64,000 bases of DNA from Cunninghamia lanceolata (GCA_027924645.1 BSBN01000187.1:15890001-15954000); one strand, 5' to 3'. Numbered from the stretch's first letter, positions 1 to 12,454 are shown. Numbers and translations are program-made. The notes: generated from the letters alone by a model not told the origin.

Positions 1-1169
1 AAGCTGAAATAGAGTGTCAATCCAAACATCCTTAGATATGACCATATCTCCTCTAGTCATCTTGCATCCTTCATTCAAGAAAGTAACCTGCACACCCATA
101 TTATTCAACTTACTTAGAGATAATAGGTTCCGTTCCAAACTAGGGATATACAAAACACCATTGAATCCCTTCAACCATCCATCAGGGAATCAAATCAAGA
201 CTCTTCCATGGTCAACAATCTTTAGGTGAGAGTCATCACCCAAGTTCACCTTCCCACCATCATATTCTTCATACCTTGAAAACCAACCCCTATGAGAGGT
301 CATGTGAAAGGATGCACCAAAGTCAATAAGCCATACATCCTTAGATGGATGTGTTGCCAAGGCAGCAACAAACACTTCTCCATCATCTTGAAAGAACATG
401 TCAGAATCTCAATCACAGTTCTTCATATTTTTCTTCTTATCCTCCTTGAACTCCTTGCAAAAGTGACCAGGTTTGCCATAGTTCCAACATAGAGCCTTAG
501 ACATTCTAGGAGACTTGGATCTCCCATTGGATCTGGATCTTCCTTTTTCTTCTTTCTTCTTATCTTTTTTTCATTTATCTTTAGATCTACCATGAACCAC
601 AAGAGCCTCCTTATCCAACTCAAAAGATTTTCTCTACATCTCTTCACACAACAATGAAGAAACTAATTCATCCATCTTGAAGGTGGTAGTGGTATAACAA
701 GGTGGTCCCATAAATCTTGTAACGAATACAATGTCATACATCCATCCTCGTCCTCCATCTTCACACCAGCAAAGGTCAACTAGGTAACAAGCATATTGAA
801 AGTATTAAGGTGATCAATGACATATCCTCCATCTTCCATCCTTAGATAATACAATTTCTTTTGTAGGAATAACTTGTTCACTAGGGATTTAGTTTGATAA
901 ACATCTCCAAGTTTCTTCCAAATATCTTTTGCAGTCTTCTCTTCATGAATATTCTTAAGCACTGAATTAGCCAAACAAAGTCTTATCAGACCCTTAGCCT
1001 TCTGATCCATTAAATCTCAATCTTCTTATTTCATGTTTGATGGCATGGTTCCAGATACTGCAAGCCATAAATTTCTATCCACCAATAAGTCCTCCATCTT
1101 GAGTTTCCACAACTCAAAGTTTCTTCCATTAAACTTCTCTATATCAAACCTCTTAGATGTGCTCACCAT
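1..1169 (-). pseudogene. gag: Copia gag-protease of Y, degenerate and partial
   Basis: Gag starts at an ATG at 1169, read leftward. The stretch 780-1010 is the Gag core shared with K (motifs KGLIRL, IWKKLGDVYQ, LVNKLFLQKKL). A damaged zinc knuckle near 440-490 reads CWNYGKPGHFCKE, so the second cysteine is Tyr. At 190-399 the protease active site reads DFGASFHMTSHR, with Phe where the DSG triad needs Ser. The left 190 bases encode the region before integrase. Several stops and frame changes break the frame, so it is not expected to be functional. Confidence 0.85.
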
Positions 1170-1275
1170 CTCTTTACTGTAACAAAGATTTCAAAATCCT
1201 CTACACAAGCTCCCACCCAAATGAAGATCATCTCAAAAAACCCTCCACCCAACAACTAGAACCAAAGGTGATTAG

Positions 1276-1287
1276 GATTTGATACCA
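1276..1287 (-). other. Primer binding site of Y
   Basis: On the minus strand this reads TGGTATCAAATC, close to the TGGTATCAGAGC that pairs with the 3' end of initiator tRNA-Met in copia elements. It lies two bases inside the 5' LTR. Confidence 0.75.
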
Positions 1288-1289
1288 AC

Positions 1290-2015
1290 TAAAAGGAAGC
1301 AAGGTATGTGGAAATGCTTCCTACACTAATCTACTAAGGAAAGATTTATGCAAATTTTAACTTTTAAAGTTATAGATTAAGGTGCAGATTAATAGAAAGG
1401 TAATAACAACATCCAAAATGCAAATACAAAACTCACAACACAAGATATATGTGGGGAAAACCCTTTCAAGTGAAAAACACCACACTTCAAAACCTGCACA
1501 ATGTATTATCAAATCAAAAGATGAGTACAACACACTTGTAATGCAAGTCTTTCAGTAGTACACAATGTCAATTCTCAATCGCATCCCATGACCTTTCACA
1601 TTCTCTAGTCTCTTATTTATCAAGCCTCTTTGGTGGTTATCCAATGTTGGTTTTTCCATGTCAGCCAATAAAAGCTAACTTCCCCATTAATTATTTTGGG
1701 GGGAAACCGTGGCTGACAAAGTCACCATAATTTACCTTGCTACAAGTACTCGCATCCTTGTAGCATGATTAGTCACCACATACTAACAACTTGTCACACC
1801 TACCATTTCATCTCAAATTATGTCATAGAATTTATCATAACTCATGACACATGACCACAAGGTGCCGACACATGGCAAAACTATGCCAAGTCAACATGGG
1901 ATGCATACCTCCTCATATGTGGACAAAATTTACATAGAAAATTATAATAGCAGGGAAAACTAAATAAATACAACATTAGGAACTTGCAAAGGTTGAGACA
2001 CCTTAATTCCCAACA
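1290..2015 (-). repeat. 5' LTR of Y
   Basis: About 726 bp. On the minus strand it starts TGTTGGGAATTAAGG and ends TTCCTTTTA just before the primer site; the final CA has become TA. A TATA-like TAAATAAG lies near 1612-1619 on the minus strand. Its partner LTR is outside the window. Confidence 0.75.
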
Positions 2016-2039
2016 ACATCTTTGACACTTAGGCTCCGT

Positions 2040-2524
2040 CCATATAGTTTTTCCCCTGTGAGCTCCCTCACTTTGTCATTTTTATGGCTTTCATTTTCAC
2101 CACCAATCCTATTGAGCTGAGTCATGTTACTGCCCTAATGGCTTCCTTGGTGATTCGGTGGGGTTTATCTAGGTATATGAATTCATCATGAATTCTTTTG
2201 AGTATAATCCATAATCATTCATGAGAATCACTAAGATTTGGATAGTCCTTCCAAATGCCAAGTTTCTTAATTGCAATATTTTTATATTTAGGTGAATACC
2301 CTATATCATTGAGCAGAGTGTCCCTTAGTTCTTCAAATTTCATATGATCTATCTCAATGATTGCTACGTGAATGTATTTTTAGACATCCTCAATGTATAC
2401 AACATCTCCTAGAACTCCAGAGAATGTGAGCTCCTTCTTTATCAACCTTTATTGCCTTGTATGGGCACTTCTTGTATTTGGGCCTTGGCTTCTCTGCAAT
2501 ATCAATAAGCATTGGTGTAGCCAT
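2040..2524 (-). pseudogene. Extra ORF of Z downstream of integrase, broken
   Basis: From an ATG at 2524 the frame reads MATPMLIDIAEKPRPKYKKC, then shifts by one base near 2440. It continues for about 120 codons with a few stops, including KFEELRDTLLNDIGYSPKYK, KKLGIWKDY and HDEFIYLDKPHRITKEAIRA. It is in the sense direction, about 300 bp beyond the end of integrase, with a TATA box 113 bp upstream. The composition is protein-like and hydrophilic, with no membrane segment. I do not recognise the family. Extra ORFs are known in plant gypsy elements, and this may be one; it could also be the start of a different element abutting Z. Confidence 0.5.
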
Positions 2525-2636
2525 TTATTTTTCACAACTTGACAGCTAGGGTTTAGTCTCTTTGCAGTTATTTTACCTCAAAGCTCCAATTCTCAAATTA
2601 TTTGGATGCAAATAAGATGTGGAGTGTGGTTTAGGG

Positions 2637-2644
2637 TTTATATA
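2637..2644 (-). promoter_or_regulatory. TATA box upstream of the Z extra ORF
   Basis: The minus strand reads TATATAAA in the setting GGGCTATATAAACCC. It lies between the end of integrase (about 2816) and the ATG at 2524, a spacing suited to a transcript with an 85-base leader. It may instead be the promoter of an unrecognised LTR. Confidence 0.45.
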
Positions 2645-2815
2645 GCCCTAATAGTCACTTTATGCATTTATTGTGTCTACCCATTGTGTTTTTCATGGGT
2701 TTTGTAGTAATTTGAGTGTTATAAGCTGCTAACGGTTAGTTTATGATACAATATGTTTTGGTATGATACATTTGTTATGATACATACTAGAATTGTTTTG
2801 CATTCCATCTTATTA

Positions 2816-3880
2816 TCCCATAGGCCTATGATAATGTTTTAGTCTAACTCTGTTTACATAACCAATTGTTAATTTCCCTTCCATGTCTTTTAGTATCATT
2901 GCTTTGGATTTTGCAATTTCATGTATATAGTATGGTCCTAGCCACCTTATCTTTAATTTTCCTTGATTCTTAAATTTTCTATCGTATAGGAGTACTAAAT
3001 CACCTTCAGTGAAGTTTTTTTACCATAGGTTCCTATCATGCCATGCTTTCTGGTGCTTTCTTTCTAGATTCATGTTATATGCTGCCAATAATATATTTTC
3101 ATCCATTTTCTCTAATTCTTCAATCCTTTGTGTTAAGGATTACTCCATATTTAACCTTAGAGTCAATGCGGTAAAGAAATTGGTAGTATAAAATGTACCG
3201 GTATTGTGGCATCCATGCCATATACTAATGCATACAGTGTGAAGTTTGTAGTTCTTTTGTATGTTGTGTAGTAGGCCCAAAGTATCGTGCGTACTTTAAG
3301 GTCCCAATCTGTTCTATTTCCATCACACGTTTTTGTTAATGTTTTCCCAATAATTTTGTTCAAAGCTTTACTTGCACCATTTTCCTATGGGTGATAAGCT
3401 AAACTTTTGTTATGAGATATCATGAAGGTTTGTAATAGCTCTGCAATCATATTATTCACAAAGTGTTTCCCTTGATCACTTGTTATACTTAGTAGGCAAC
3501 CAAATCTAGTTATTATATTCTCATATAAGAATTTTGTGGTAGTGTTTGGATGTACAGTTCTTAGTTGGTTGAGCTTCTACCCATTTGGCGAGGTACTCCA
3601 CTCATGTTATGATATATCTTGATTTTGACTATTTAGCAAGGGGATTTATAGGTCTAATAAAATCAATCTCCCATTTTTAAAATAAGAATTGTGCTAGTAC
3701 CGATCTAAGTGGCATTTCATTTTTTGTAGTAGTTTTTCCTACCTATTGACATATATCACAATGTTTTACATACCTTTATGCATCTTAAAATAAGGTAGGC
3801 CACCATAAGCCTACTAGTTTTATCTTCCTTGCAGTAAGGTCTCTAGAGTTGTGCCTCTTGCTACACCTTCATGTGCTTCC
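2816..3880 (-). pseudogene. pol: Integrase of Z, degenerate
   Basis: The core reads WEIDFIRPINPLAK near 3640-3690, then LAKWVEAQPTKN, SDQGKHFV-like sequence in a shifted frame, and YHPxENGASKALNKIIGK near 3350-3400, where the final catalytic Glu region reads ASK instead of AE. The C-terminal part is best preserved (MDENILLAAYNMNLERKHQK, NFTEGDLVLLYDRKFKNQGK, WLGPYYIHEIAKSKA) and ends near LKHYHRPMG. Multiple stops and frame changes. It would have joined cDNA to host DNA. Confidence 0.8.
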
Positions 3881-4239
3881 TTTAATATTTCCTCTCTTTC
3901 ATGTTCATATACAACTCTCCTTCTTGTATCATCCCTTCCTCTGATATGCAATTCTCCTTCAATCAGTGTGTATGGGAAATCCTTCCACATTCAGATTTGT
4001 TTTTCTTGTGGAGATGTATCAGATGGGAATTCTCCTATGGCAAGTAAGTACTCTATATCTTTCAATTCCTTTGGTACTACATTAACCCTAAAAAGGTTTG
4101 TGCCAGGAAGTTCTTATTATGGACCTTCTGGTTCATCCCCTATTTCATTTCTAGACAAGAAGTCAGGACCTTGATTATGATTCCTTGGTTTTACCTTGAT
4201 GGTGAATTCAAATTCTTGGAATAATAATAACCATCAGCA

Positions 4240-5059
4240 TATTCTTCATTGGATGACCAATTTTTTCAACAAGTAATTTAATGGCTCATGATCAGTAAAA
4301 AAAATGAAAGGTGTGGATAATAGGTAATGTCTAAATTTTTGTAATGCATATACCATTGCTAGGGCTTCCCTCTCTGTTATGGTATAGTTTTTCTCAGCCT
4401 TGGATAGCTTCCTACTAGCAAATACTATAGGATGGTAGTTTGTCCCCTTAGGTTGGGCTAGTACCACACCTACTGCTATTCCTAAGGCATCTACATGAAC
4501 ATGAAATGCAATGTTCCAATCTAGAAATATCAGAATAGGAGTGTCTATAATTTTCTATTTTAATATGTCAAAAGAGGTTTGACATTGATCATTCCACTCA
4601 ATATTTTTCCCATTTTTATTCTTTAATAGTAGTTCTAGAGATGTTGCTATTGGTGCATATCACCTAATGAATTTGTGGTGGTATCTAGTATATCCTAAGA
4701 AATTTTTCACCTATGTTGTTTTTGGTTCTAGTAGTGTGAGGATCAAAGTTACCTTCAAAGGATCTACCATCAATTCTTATTTACAAATAATGTGGCCTAA
4801 CAAAGTCCCAAATGGTATTACAAATGTGTATTTCTATAAGTTCAATGATATTTTAGGCTTTTGCATTTGTTCAACATTATCCTTAAGGTTTGGGTGTGAT
4901 CTTATACCAATTCATAGATAGTCTAATCATCTAAGTAAAATTCTAAGAAATCATGTATGAATTCCTTGAATGCATTTACCATGATTCTAGTAAATACTAA
5001 TGGTGCATTCTTTAGTCCAAAGGTTATTACTATATACATGTAAGATCCAAGTTCAGAGG
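4240..5059 (-). pseudogene. pol: RNase H and C-terminal half of reverse transcriptase of Z
   Basis: RNase H is clear at 4246-4500: VDALGIAVGVVLAQPKG, FASRKLSKAEKNYT, EREALAMVYALQKFRHYLL and FFTDHEPLNYLL, which keep the expected Asp, Glu and Asp. Upstream, 4919-5059 carries PFGLK-like ITFGLKNAPLVF and the catalytic FYLDD, with a stop just after it. The right edge at 5059 is the insertion point of A; the reading continues at 13703. Confidence 0.85.
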
Positions 5060-6321
5060 TGTTATGTCAAAAAAATGCACCCTTAGGGGCTTTTTCCTAA
5101 GGGTTTAGCTCCCAGGTCTTTAGATTTGCATTTAGAGCATTTTGCATGATTAATCAGACTCCCGGTGAGAAAACCCATGGGTCTTGTGGCAAATAGGACC
5201 TAAGGGGCTGCAATTTAATGAATCTTGAGAAAAGACAGGGGGTGGACAAGGGTGATAGTGCCCTACACCAACCCTATTTTAGGTCTACCCTAATTTGAAA
5301 TGTTAGTTTTGTGACCATTATTTGGTCTCTAGGCTGACATCATAAGTTTCAAATATGAAATTCTTGGCAGGAATCTTAATAGTTGCATATATAAGCATGT
5401 TTAGGTTATCATTTGTAAACTAGAAGATCATTAGCAAGCTTTATGATTGTGAACTATTGGCATACTTGTGATTTTGATTGTGTTACAAAGCATAGCCTTG
5501 TTATTGTGTTTGTTTGCAGGTTGGATTACATCTTCTCCTTATGGAATTGAAGAGCTTCTTCCTTCCATGAGAGCTCCATCATCAAAGTATCATTTATTGT
5601 GCTTTATCAATCATTATCATTTGGTTTTTTTATCTACCTCCCAAGAGCATGCACTCTCTCTGACAACGATGTTCAGAAGACTTGAATGTCTCTCTGGGGC
5701 TTGACTAAGGCAAGCCTCTAAACACCACAACCCCCTCCCACACTCCTTGTGATTGCAGGTTACAGGTGTTGTGTCTAGAGAAAGTAGAGTTGTAGAGCAG
5801 GAAGGCAGACATTGAAGATTCCAAATCTAAAAAGAAGCGGACACTGTTCAAAATTTTGAGACAAGGGTGCCATCGACCTTATCCTCCAATTTTTGGTCAC
5901 GAGAAATAGAAAGTGTGGCAGAGATCAGTGCAGGAAGGAGATTGGGACTGTGTAGAAAATATGGCACACTGGACTAGGGCGCCATCACTGTTGTCCTAGA
6001 TTTTTCCATTTTCTGTCTACGAAAAATAGTAAGTTAAGGTTCTCTGCCTTCGGTTCATTTCTTGTAGCATTTGTCATAATTCACAGATTTGATTATTGTT
6101 TTTCTTAAATTAGGGTTTCAAGGACATAAAGGCATTAATTGGAAACTTGTGTGATCACATCTGAATCTCCCAGCAGAAAACCAAGTGGCAACTTGAATCT
6201 GATATATAACTCTCCTCTTGATAGGTGAGGCACTCGGTTGAAAAGCCCTTGGAATGTTTTGTGGAAAATAGGATTCAAACTAAAGAAAACATTAACCGTC
6301 CATCCTTTTTACCCTAAAACA
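5060..6321 (+). repeat. 5' LTR of A
   Basis: 1262 bp, starting TGTTATGTC and ending CCCTAAAACA. It matches 12455-13702 along nearly its whole length, which identifies both as LTRs. It holds a TATA box at 5388-5395. Confidence 0.9.
5388..5395 (+). promoter_or_regulatory. TATA box in the 5' LTR of A
   Basis: TATATAAG within TTGCATATATAAGCATG; the same box is kept at 12769-12776 in the 3' LTR. Likely core promoter of the element. Confidence 0.65.
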
Positions 6322-6339
6322 TTTTGGTGAACCCATGTT
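6322..6339 (+). other. Probable primer binding site of A
   Basis: The bases after the 5' LTR read TTTTGGTGAACCCATGTT. The TGGTGAACCC core sits where a gypsy primer site is expected. I cannot name the tRNA. Confidence 0.4.
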
Positions 6340-7583
6340 TTGAACTTTTTGGCACCTTTCTGAGTGTTGTTTGACAAATTTGCATTCATTCATTCTATTG
6401 CATTTGAAAATTTACAAAAAAATTGATATATTTGGAAAAATTGCATTTTAGGGTTTGATTTTTGACATAGTTTGCATTCATTCAATTGCATTTAATTAAT
6501 TCTCTAATTTTTACATCAGATCTAAAATTCATTATTTTCAATATTGCATTTGAAAAATTACAAAAAAATTGAAAATTTGCAAAAATTGGCATATTAGGCT
6601 TGCATTTTTGTAAAATTTGAAATAATTGGCATCTAATTTAAATTACTTTCTGGCATGTACATTATATCTGATCCAAAATACATAAATTCATCATTTACAA
6701 TTCATTTGCATTTCATTTTCATGCTTGATTTGTCGAAATTTGCTTGAAATCTTGCATTTTTCATGAAAACCTAGTTTTGCATGAACTAGGGTTGTAGTCA
6801 AAATCTTGTCTCAGATTTTCCTACCTTGTAAAAACACTCATTAGGTCTTATCTCTAATGGTAGTTTTGCATTATAATAGCCTCCTTGTGAAATTTCATGT
6901 CTAGGGTTTGAAAACTTGCATTTTTCACTAGATTTGAGCCTATCGTCTTGCTAGATTTGAACTCCAAGTGTGTTGTAAGGGATTTTATTGCTCTAGTTGT
7001 ATTTTATTATCCTTATAATCTTCTTCCCATTCTCAATTTCCTTACAACACCCTTTATTTTGGGCTTTTGCATTCAAATTTTGGGAAAATTGACATATTTT
7101 TACTATAGATTTGCACTAGGGTTTGGTTTAGAAAGGCACTATAGGCATATTGTAACAGATTTTTTTAGCATCAAGTGGCTGTTATTACTGTTATAATTTT
7201 CTTTCCATCATCATTTTCCTTACAACACCCACTTCCACACTCTTTTGCATTGAGATTTGGTGAAAAACTACATATTTTGGCATATTTTCACTAGGTTTTG
7301 ACTTATCGACTTTCTAGAGTTGCTTCAAAAGCATGTTGTGAAAGGTATTTTTGCATTAGTAGATTGTTTTTAGGCATATCATTTTCTTTCCCTCTTAAAA
7401 ATATTCACAACACCTCTTGTTTCAATTGTTTGCACTGTGAAAAGTTGAAAAATCAAGCATTTTTTGGCCTTCAAACATATCCTACTCTTAGGGTTTATTC
7501 TATTGGTTTGTGCATATTGTTGCATGATTATTATAACTCACTACCATAATAGAATAATTCCTTTAAGAAGAAGCATAAGACAC
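6340..7583 (+). repeat. Leader of A with repeated stem-loop units
   Basis: A-T-rich non-coding leader made of loosely repeated units of roughly 180-200 bp. Each contains a left arm like GTGTTGTAAGG and, about 75 bases on, a right arm like CCTTACAACACC. Clear pairs are 6970-6980 with 7041-7052 and 7333-7344 with 7404-7415; a weaker one is near 7150 and 7219. Similar units occur in the leader of B. Function unknown; packaging or translation control is possible. Confidence 0.65.
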
Positions 7584-7681
7584 ATGGGATCTAGTGCTCG
7601 TGAATAAGTTGGTACACTAAACACTTTCTTTACAAAAGGAGATACACAAATGCTACAAGAAACTATACCTATCACAAGACA

Positions 7682-9714
7682 ATGGAAGAGCAAACTTTTC
7701 ATGATGTTGATGATACTATTGATGCAATAGGACATGTATATGATGAAAAAATAGATAAACTTGATAAAGAGTTAGCAGAATTCCAAACATTTATGGAAAA
7801 TAAGAGGATAGCTGAGGAAGCTATTCCTGCAATTCATAACATAAGAGAATTGATAAAAGAAGGACAAGATGGTGTTAATGTGATCCATGGTTTAGCACAT
7901 ATTGTACAAACCAATATTATGCCAGTCATTGAATGTGCAAAATTGATAAATAACATTTTGTTACCATCTCATATGCAAGTATCGGTACCTATACCAACCA
8001 CGGGAATATCTACATTTACATCAAATATTTTGACAACCAATGCAAATGCTTGTAGCAACGTCACCACTGGTATTGGAGTATCTAATGGCACTAATTCACA
8101 AAATTACAGAGTTGTTGGATTCAACTGTCAAAACCTTGCCCCTAGAGTGTCATGTCACTCTCAACCACCCATTCAATCCACTTATTCTCAACCATTTTCC
8201 ACCTATTACCATGTTCAACCACCTAACTATTCGTAACCTCCACTTGTCACTACCCATGTTCAATCTCCTCCACTTTTTGGTTCCAATTCCTCACAACAAA
8301 CCACATCTCCCAATGATGCCATCCTAAACCAACTTTTACGAGGCATGACCTCTTTACAACAAAAAGTGAAAAGCTTTTCAAATGCTTCACAACCTAATAT
8401 ACCAACTTACCATGCTTGCAATCCCTTATCCTATGCAATATTGAAAACTCCCATGCCTGATAAGTTTAAAACTCCGCGCTTTGAAAAATATGGTGGAAAA
8501 GGTGATCCTAATACTCATGTGGCAACATTCACAGCTATGTGTAGTGATTTTTACTTTGAAGAGGATTTGTTAGCAAATCTTTTCTCATGATCTCTCAAAG
8601 ATACTACTTTGGAATGGCTTTTCTCTTTGCCTCTAAATTCAATACATTCCTTTTCACAGTTAATTGACCAATTTCTATAGCAATTTCAAGCAAACATTGA
8701 CCCCAAGTCTCTCTGATTGATTTGGTTCATTGCAAGCAAGGTCTGAAAGAAAAGTTGACTGAGTTTATTAGCTAGTATCAAGGAGTTTATGCACAAATTC
8801 AATATCGGATGAAAGATGACGATGTTCAGAAGATATTTATAACAAATTTGTGGCCTAACATTCGTGATAAGATCCTCTTGATGAAGTATAACTCTTTTCA
8901 AAACTTATGCACTGCCCTTCATGACTACCAACTTTCTTCTAGCCAGTATGAAAATCAAAACTCATCAGCTCAAGTTCACCAATCTGAGGGTGGGTCATCG
9001 CACAATAACGTTAAGAGGAACAATAACAAGAGTTTCATCAAGGCTAATGGGCCAAATAACTTTTCTCAAGTGTTTACTATCTCTAATTCGAAGAAGGCAT
9101 TGTACCAAAAAAGGAAGCTCACTCCAATATCTGAGTCCTATCATTCTATCATGAACCAAGCTATGAGTAATAATCTCTTGAAGCTTCCCCCAATTAAACT
9201 AGTGGATCCTAATAGAATGCAAGGACCTTATTTTGATGCTAATGCCTTTTGTCACTATCATCGGACATAGGGACATGATACTGAATGATGTATGCATCTT
9301 AAACATGAAATACAAGACCTCATTGACTCAAATATTATACAGGTAGCTGGTATGAGTGATAATGGGAATAAGTTGATTGCCCCCTTGAATTAGAATTTAC
9401 AGATCTTCACTAATCCTTTCCCTAAGCATACAGCTAGCAATTTGATGGAACAAAATACACTACAGGTAGAAGAGGATTATTTAGATTATGATGAGATAAT
9501 TGCTACAATTGAAGTGGATAAGAAAAATACTCAAGTATCACCTTGTCCACGAGGAAAAGGCATCTACTCTAAAGTTCCTCCTTTGTTATCCCTCCAGGGA
9601 TTGGGAGATGATCAACATATACGAAAAAGACAAAAGGAAAAATTGAAAAAAGAGATTATGGCAATAGAAAAGGTTGAAGGCTTACAAGTCAATCCTTGTT
9701 GTTACGATAGATAG
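7682..9714 (+). pseudogene. gag: Gag of A, degenerate
   Basis: The frame starts with MEEQTFHDVDDTIDAIG at 7682. The N-terminal third has possible coiled-coil sequence, then a Pro/Ser/Thr-rich stretch. The Gag core begins at about 8440 (KFKTPRFEKYGGKGDPNTHV, then TTLEWLFSLP), and the frame shifts once between 8590 and 8809. The core continues with IFITNLWPNIRDKILLMKY to about 8940. A motif FCHYHRTxGHDTExCMHLKH near 9245-9305 is like the His/Cys motif of plant gypsy Gag. The C-terminus (GIYSKVPPLLSLQG) resembles the end of the ORF in B. Stops at 8234, 8588, 9268 and 9286 show that it is dead. An ATG at 7584 in another frame could be the original start. Confidence 0.8.
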
Positions 9715-12454
9715 AACCAACAGAACAAGAGAAACAAAAATTAGAAACAAGCCAGATGATTATCATCAGTTGGAAATAATAGTGGTTCTCCTCCTCACAA
9801 GCAACAAAAGATTTCACATAAACAAGAAAGTGTTGAGAAAGTGTCGCATGGACTCTCTGATAACAAGAAACAACTAAATAAGAATTACTCGAGCTTCTCA
9901 CAAAACTTAGTCGAATACATCTCCAAGAGGTTCACAAGCTCCAAAATCTAGTACGACAGTCTCTACAAGTATCTCTAACCCTTTATCTCTTCATGTTGTG
10001 CTTCCCCCATGATGTGTTATGTGTTGTTAGGCCTCCTAGGATGACCCTTGATTCTCTTGTAAGGTCAAGGATACTAGGAGACTGCCTCTGTTGTGACATT
10101 CTTCTATTTGTATCATCATTCTTCCATACTTCCTCTCCTCTGATTTCATTGTTGTGTGTTGTGTCTTACGGATATAGCATTGCAGTTGGTGAATTGGGGG
10201 CACCCTCCTATGTGATTGTCCCTAAGACACTTGTTCTCCTCTCTGATTTATTGTTTACCTTCCTCTAGTGTTTCCACCTACCAGGCAGATGACGACAAAC
10301 ATTTACACTGATGCAAACCTAGTGTCCCTTTCAAGAGTAATCAAAAAATGGACTTAGTTCCTATATGACAATGGGGTTGTAACAAATTATTTGATGCTTG
10401 GCTAGTGGAATCACTCTGTGATTTCTCTATCTTGATGTTGATGGTGATGTTATCTTATCTTGCTAACAAAATTTTAACAATATTGCTGCTCTGCACACTT
10501 TGCTTATCATGAATATCACCTTGCTTGGTTTTTTCATGTAGTTAATCATATGCATTGTTATTTATGATGCAAGAGCATCCTTCATTCAAGAGAAATCTTG
10601 CATCAACAAAAAACATTTGCATTTTAGTTTGTTTGCATTCTAGTTTATTTCTTTTCATTTTCCAGTTCAGTTTAGGCAGTTCAGTCAGAAGCAGTTTCAG
10701 CTTTTGGTCTGGTTTTGACATTTCACATCTTACAGATCTGGACTTAGCATCTACATTTATTCATCTACGTCATATCAAGAATTTAGAGCATTTGGATTAG
10801 TTACCAGAAAGATATCGCTATCAGAAGATCAACTGTTGTCTTAGAATAAAGCATCTTGAAAGTCTCAGACAATCAATTGAAGAAGGCTTGCGGATCATCC
10901 CTTGACTTGCAGATCTTAATGACACATCATTCGATGATCTTTGGTTTGTGATTGACCTTCCCCAAGGGTCTGCACATTTTTCCATTCATTTGAGGAAATG
11001 TTCTATGTATTTAGGTCTGATCTATCTGTGAACACATTACAACTTTTCATTGGAGTTTGTGACCTTCCTTAGCCGACGCGAAGGAATCTATTGATCTAGA
11101 AATGATATATATTGATGTAATAGATCCTTAGGAAAGCAGTTAGTATTTTCATAAGATAGTGTTAGCTAATAGTTTAGATTTTGTGCGAAGGAGCTTCAAA
11201 GCTTTATCTTGCACATGTATGTAATCAGGCCTATGAACCCTAATTGTAAGCCTACATGTTGCCGGCCAGATTGTATTTTGAATCCTTTGATATACTAAAT
11301 GACTAAATCTGCATTTGTTCCATTTCTTTGATTTGTTTCCATTGTGTTTACTCTTGTTACACGGTCTGGATAGTTCATTCTGTCAACCCTCCTACCGTGA
11401 CTGCACCAGTTTATCATGACTATTTGGACACTAACACTTTTCTTGCAAGGATGTGTTTGTGGGAACATTCGGTGATCATGGAGTACATGTCACCTTTGGG
11501 GGACATGGGCTTTGCAAGAGCTCATGTTCCCTTGTGTGTTTTCTTCCTACCTTAACGTGCTTGATATCGGTACGCGATATCAACCACCTTAAGGTGGGGG
11601 CATATATAAGGTAAGTTGTTTACTTTAGATCATACTAAAGCATGTTTGAACAACCTAAAACTCAATCAAATCATTTAAGCTCTCTGTGGAAGTGACATAT
11701 CAAGCATATCTTTTTATCTTAATCCCTCATCGCGAGGCAGGAATGGTGTATTTCTCAGAGTAGATTACATTATCCTGTCATTTTCAAAAATCCTCATCGC
11801 GAGGCGGGGAGCGGTTCTGTGACTAACTCAACCCTTAAGCATGTTTTCAGTGATTGTTGTGGCAAAGCCCAATCATTGGTGTGTTCCTATAATGTGCCTG
11901 AGATGGTGATGAGCCTAGAAATAGGAACACTCCATCGCTTGTCTACCATGTTTTCTCCATGTCTTCAGTGTGTGTGTATGGCATGCTTGTTCTCAAAGTG
12001 CAAGACTAGTGGCAATGAGCTCCTCTACACTTTGGGATTTGTTTGGTGTGTTTGTTCTCAAGGTGCAAGACCGGTGGTGAACAACTCCTCTAAACCTTGG
12101 GATTTTGTTTGGCATATATGTTCTCAAAAAGTGTAAGATCGGTGGTGAACAACTCCTCTACACGTTTTGGGATTTGTTTGTTTACTTTCCTTGTACATGC
12201 ATCCTGCATTTCATATGGAAAAATCAAAAAGAAAATAATCACTACATTCATTGTATTCTTTGTGCTTTGCATGTCTTCGATGTTGTATTCTCCATGTTTT
12301 GCATGACTGTAATTGTATTCTCCATGTTTTGCGTGCCTTTCATTATCTTTAATGTGTTTGACATGTCTTCTCCGTGCTTGGCATGTTTGTTGTGTTTGTG
12401 GACCCACTATAGTGCATGTATTGGCCTTGCATTTAATGCATACATTAAAGTGGG
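9715..12454 (+). other. Non-coding 3' half of A
   Basis: About 2.7 kb without a convincing coding region. The part from about 9960 onward is shared, inverted, with B on both sides of K (30326-30450 and 22339-23986), so it belongs to the element and is not inserted cargo. It contains the unoccupied target site of K at 10050-10054 and short tandem repeats at 11985-12180 and 12270-12340. Confidence 0.7.
11985..12180 (+). repeat. Tandem repeat in A, about three units of 60-70 bp
   Basis: Units contain TGTTCTCAAAGTGCAAGAC, then GGTGGTGAACAACTCCTCTA, then TTTTGGGATTTGTTTG. Three diverged units are visible. B has a different tandem repeat (22622-22760) in the matching area. Confidence 0.6.

Larger units (their letters stand above)
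1..2015 (-). mobile_element. Copia element Y, 5' portion (runs off the left edge)
   Basis: Minus-strand Ty1/copia retrotransposon of which the 5' LTR, primer site, gag and the start of pol are visible. Order from right to left is LTR, primer site like initiator tRNA-Met, Gag, zinc knuckle, aspartic protease, gag-pre-integrase region. The proteins resemble those of K (23987-30320), so it is Tnt1/Tork-like. It abuts Z at 2016; insertion into Z is likely, but the other end lies outside the window, so no target duplication can be checked. Confidence 0.85.

Noticed and set aside
3851..4174. 107-codon open frame on the plus strand
   Set aside because: It is the antisense of degenerate pol sequence of Z and has no independent support.
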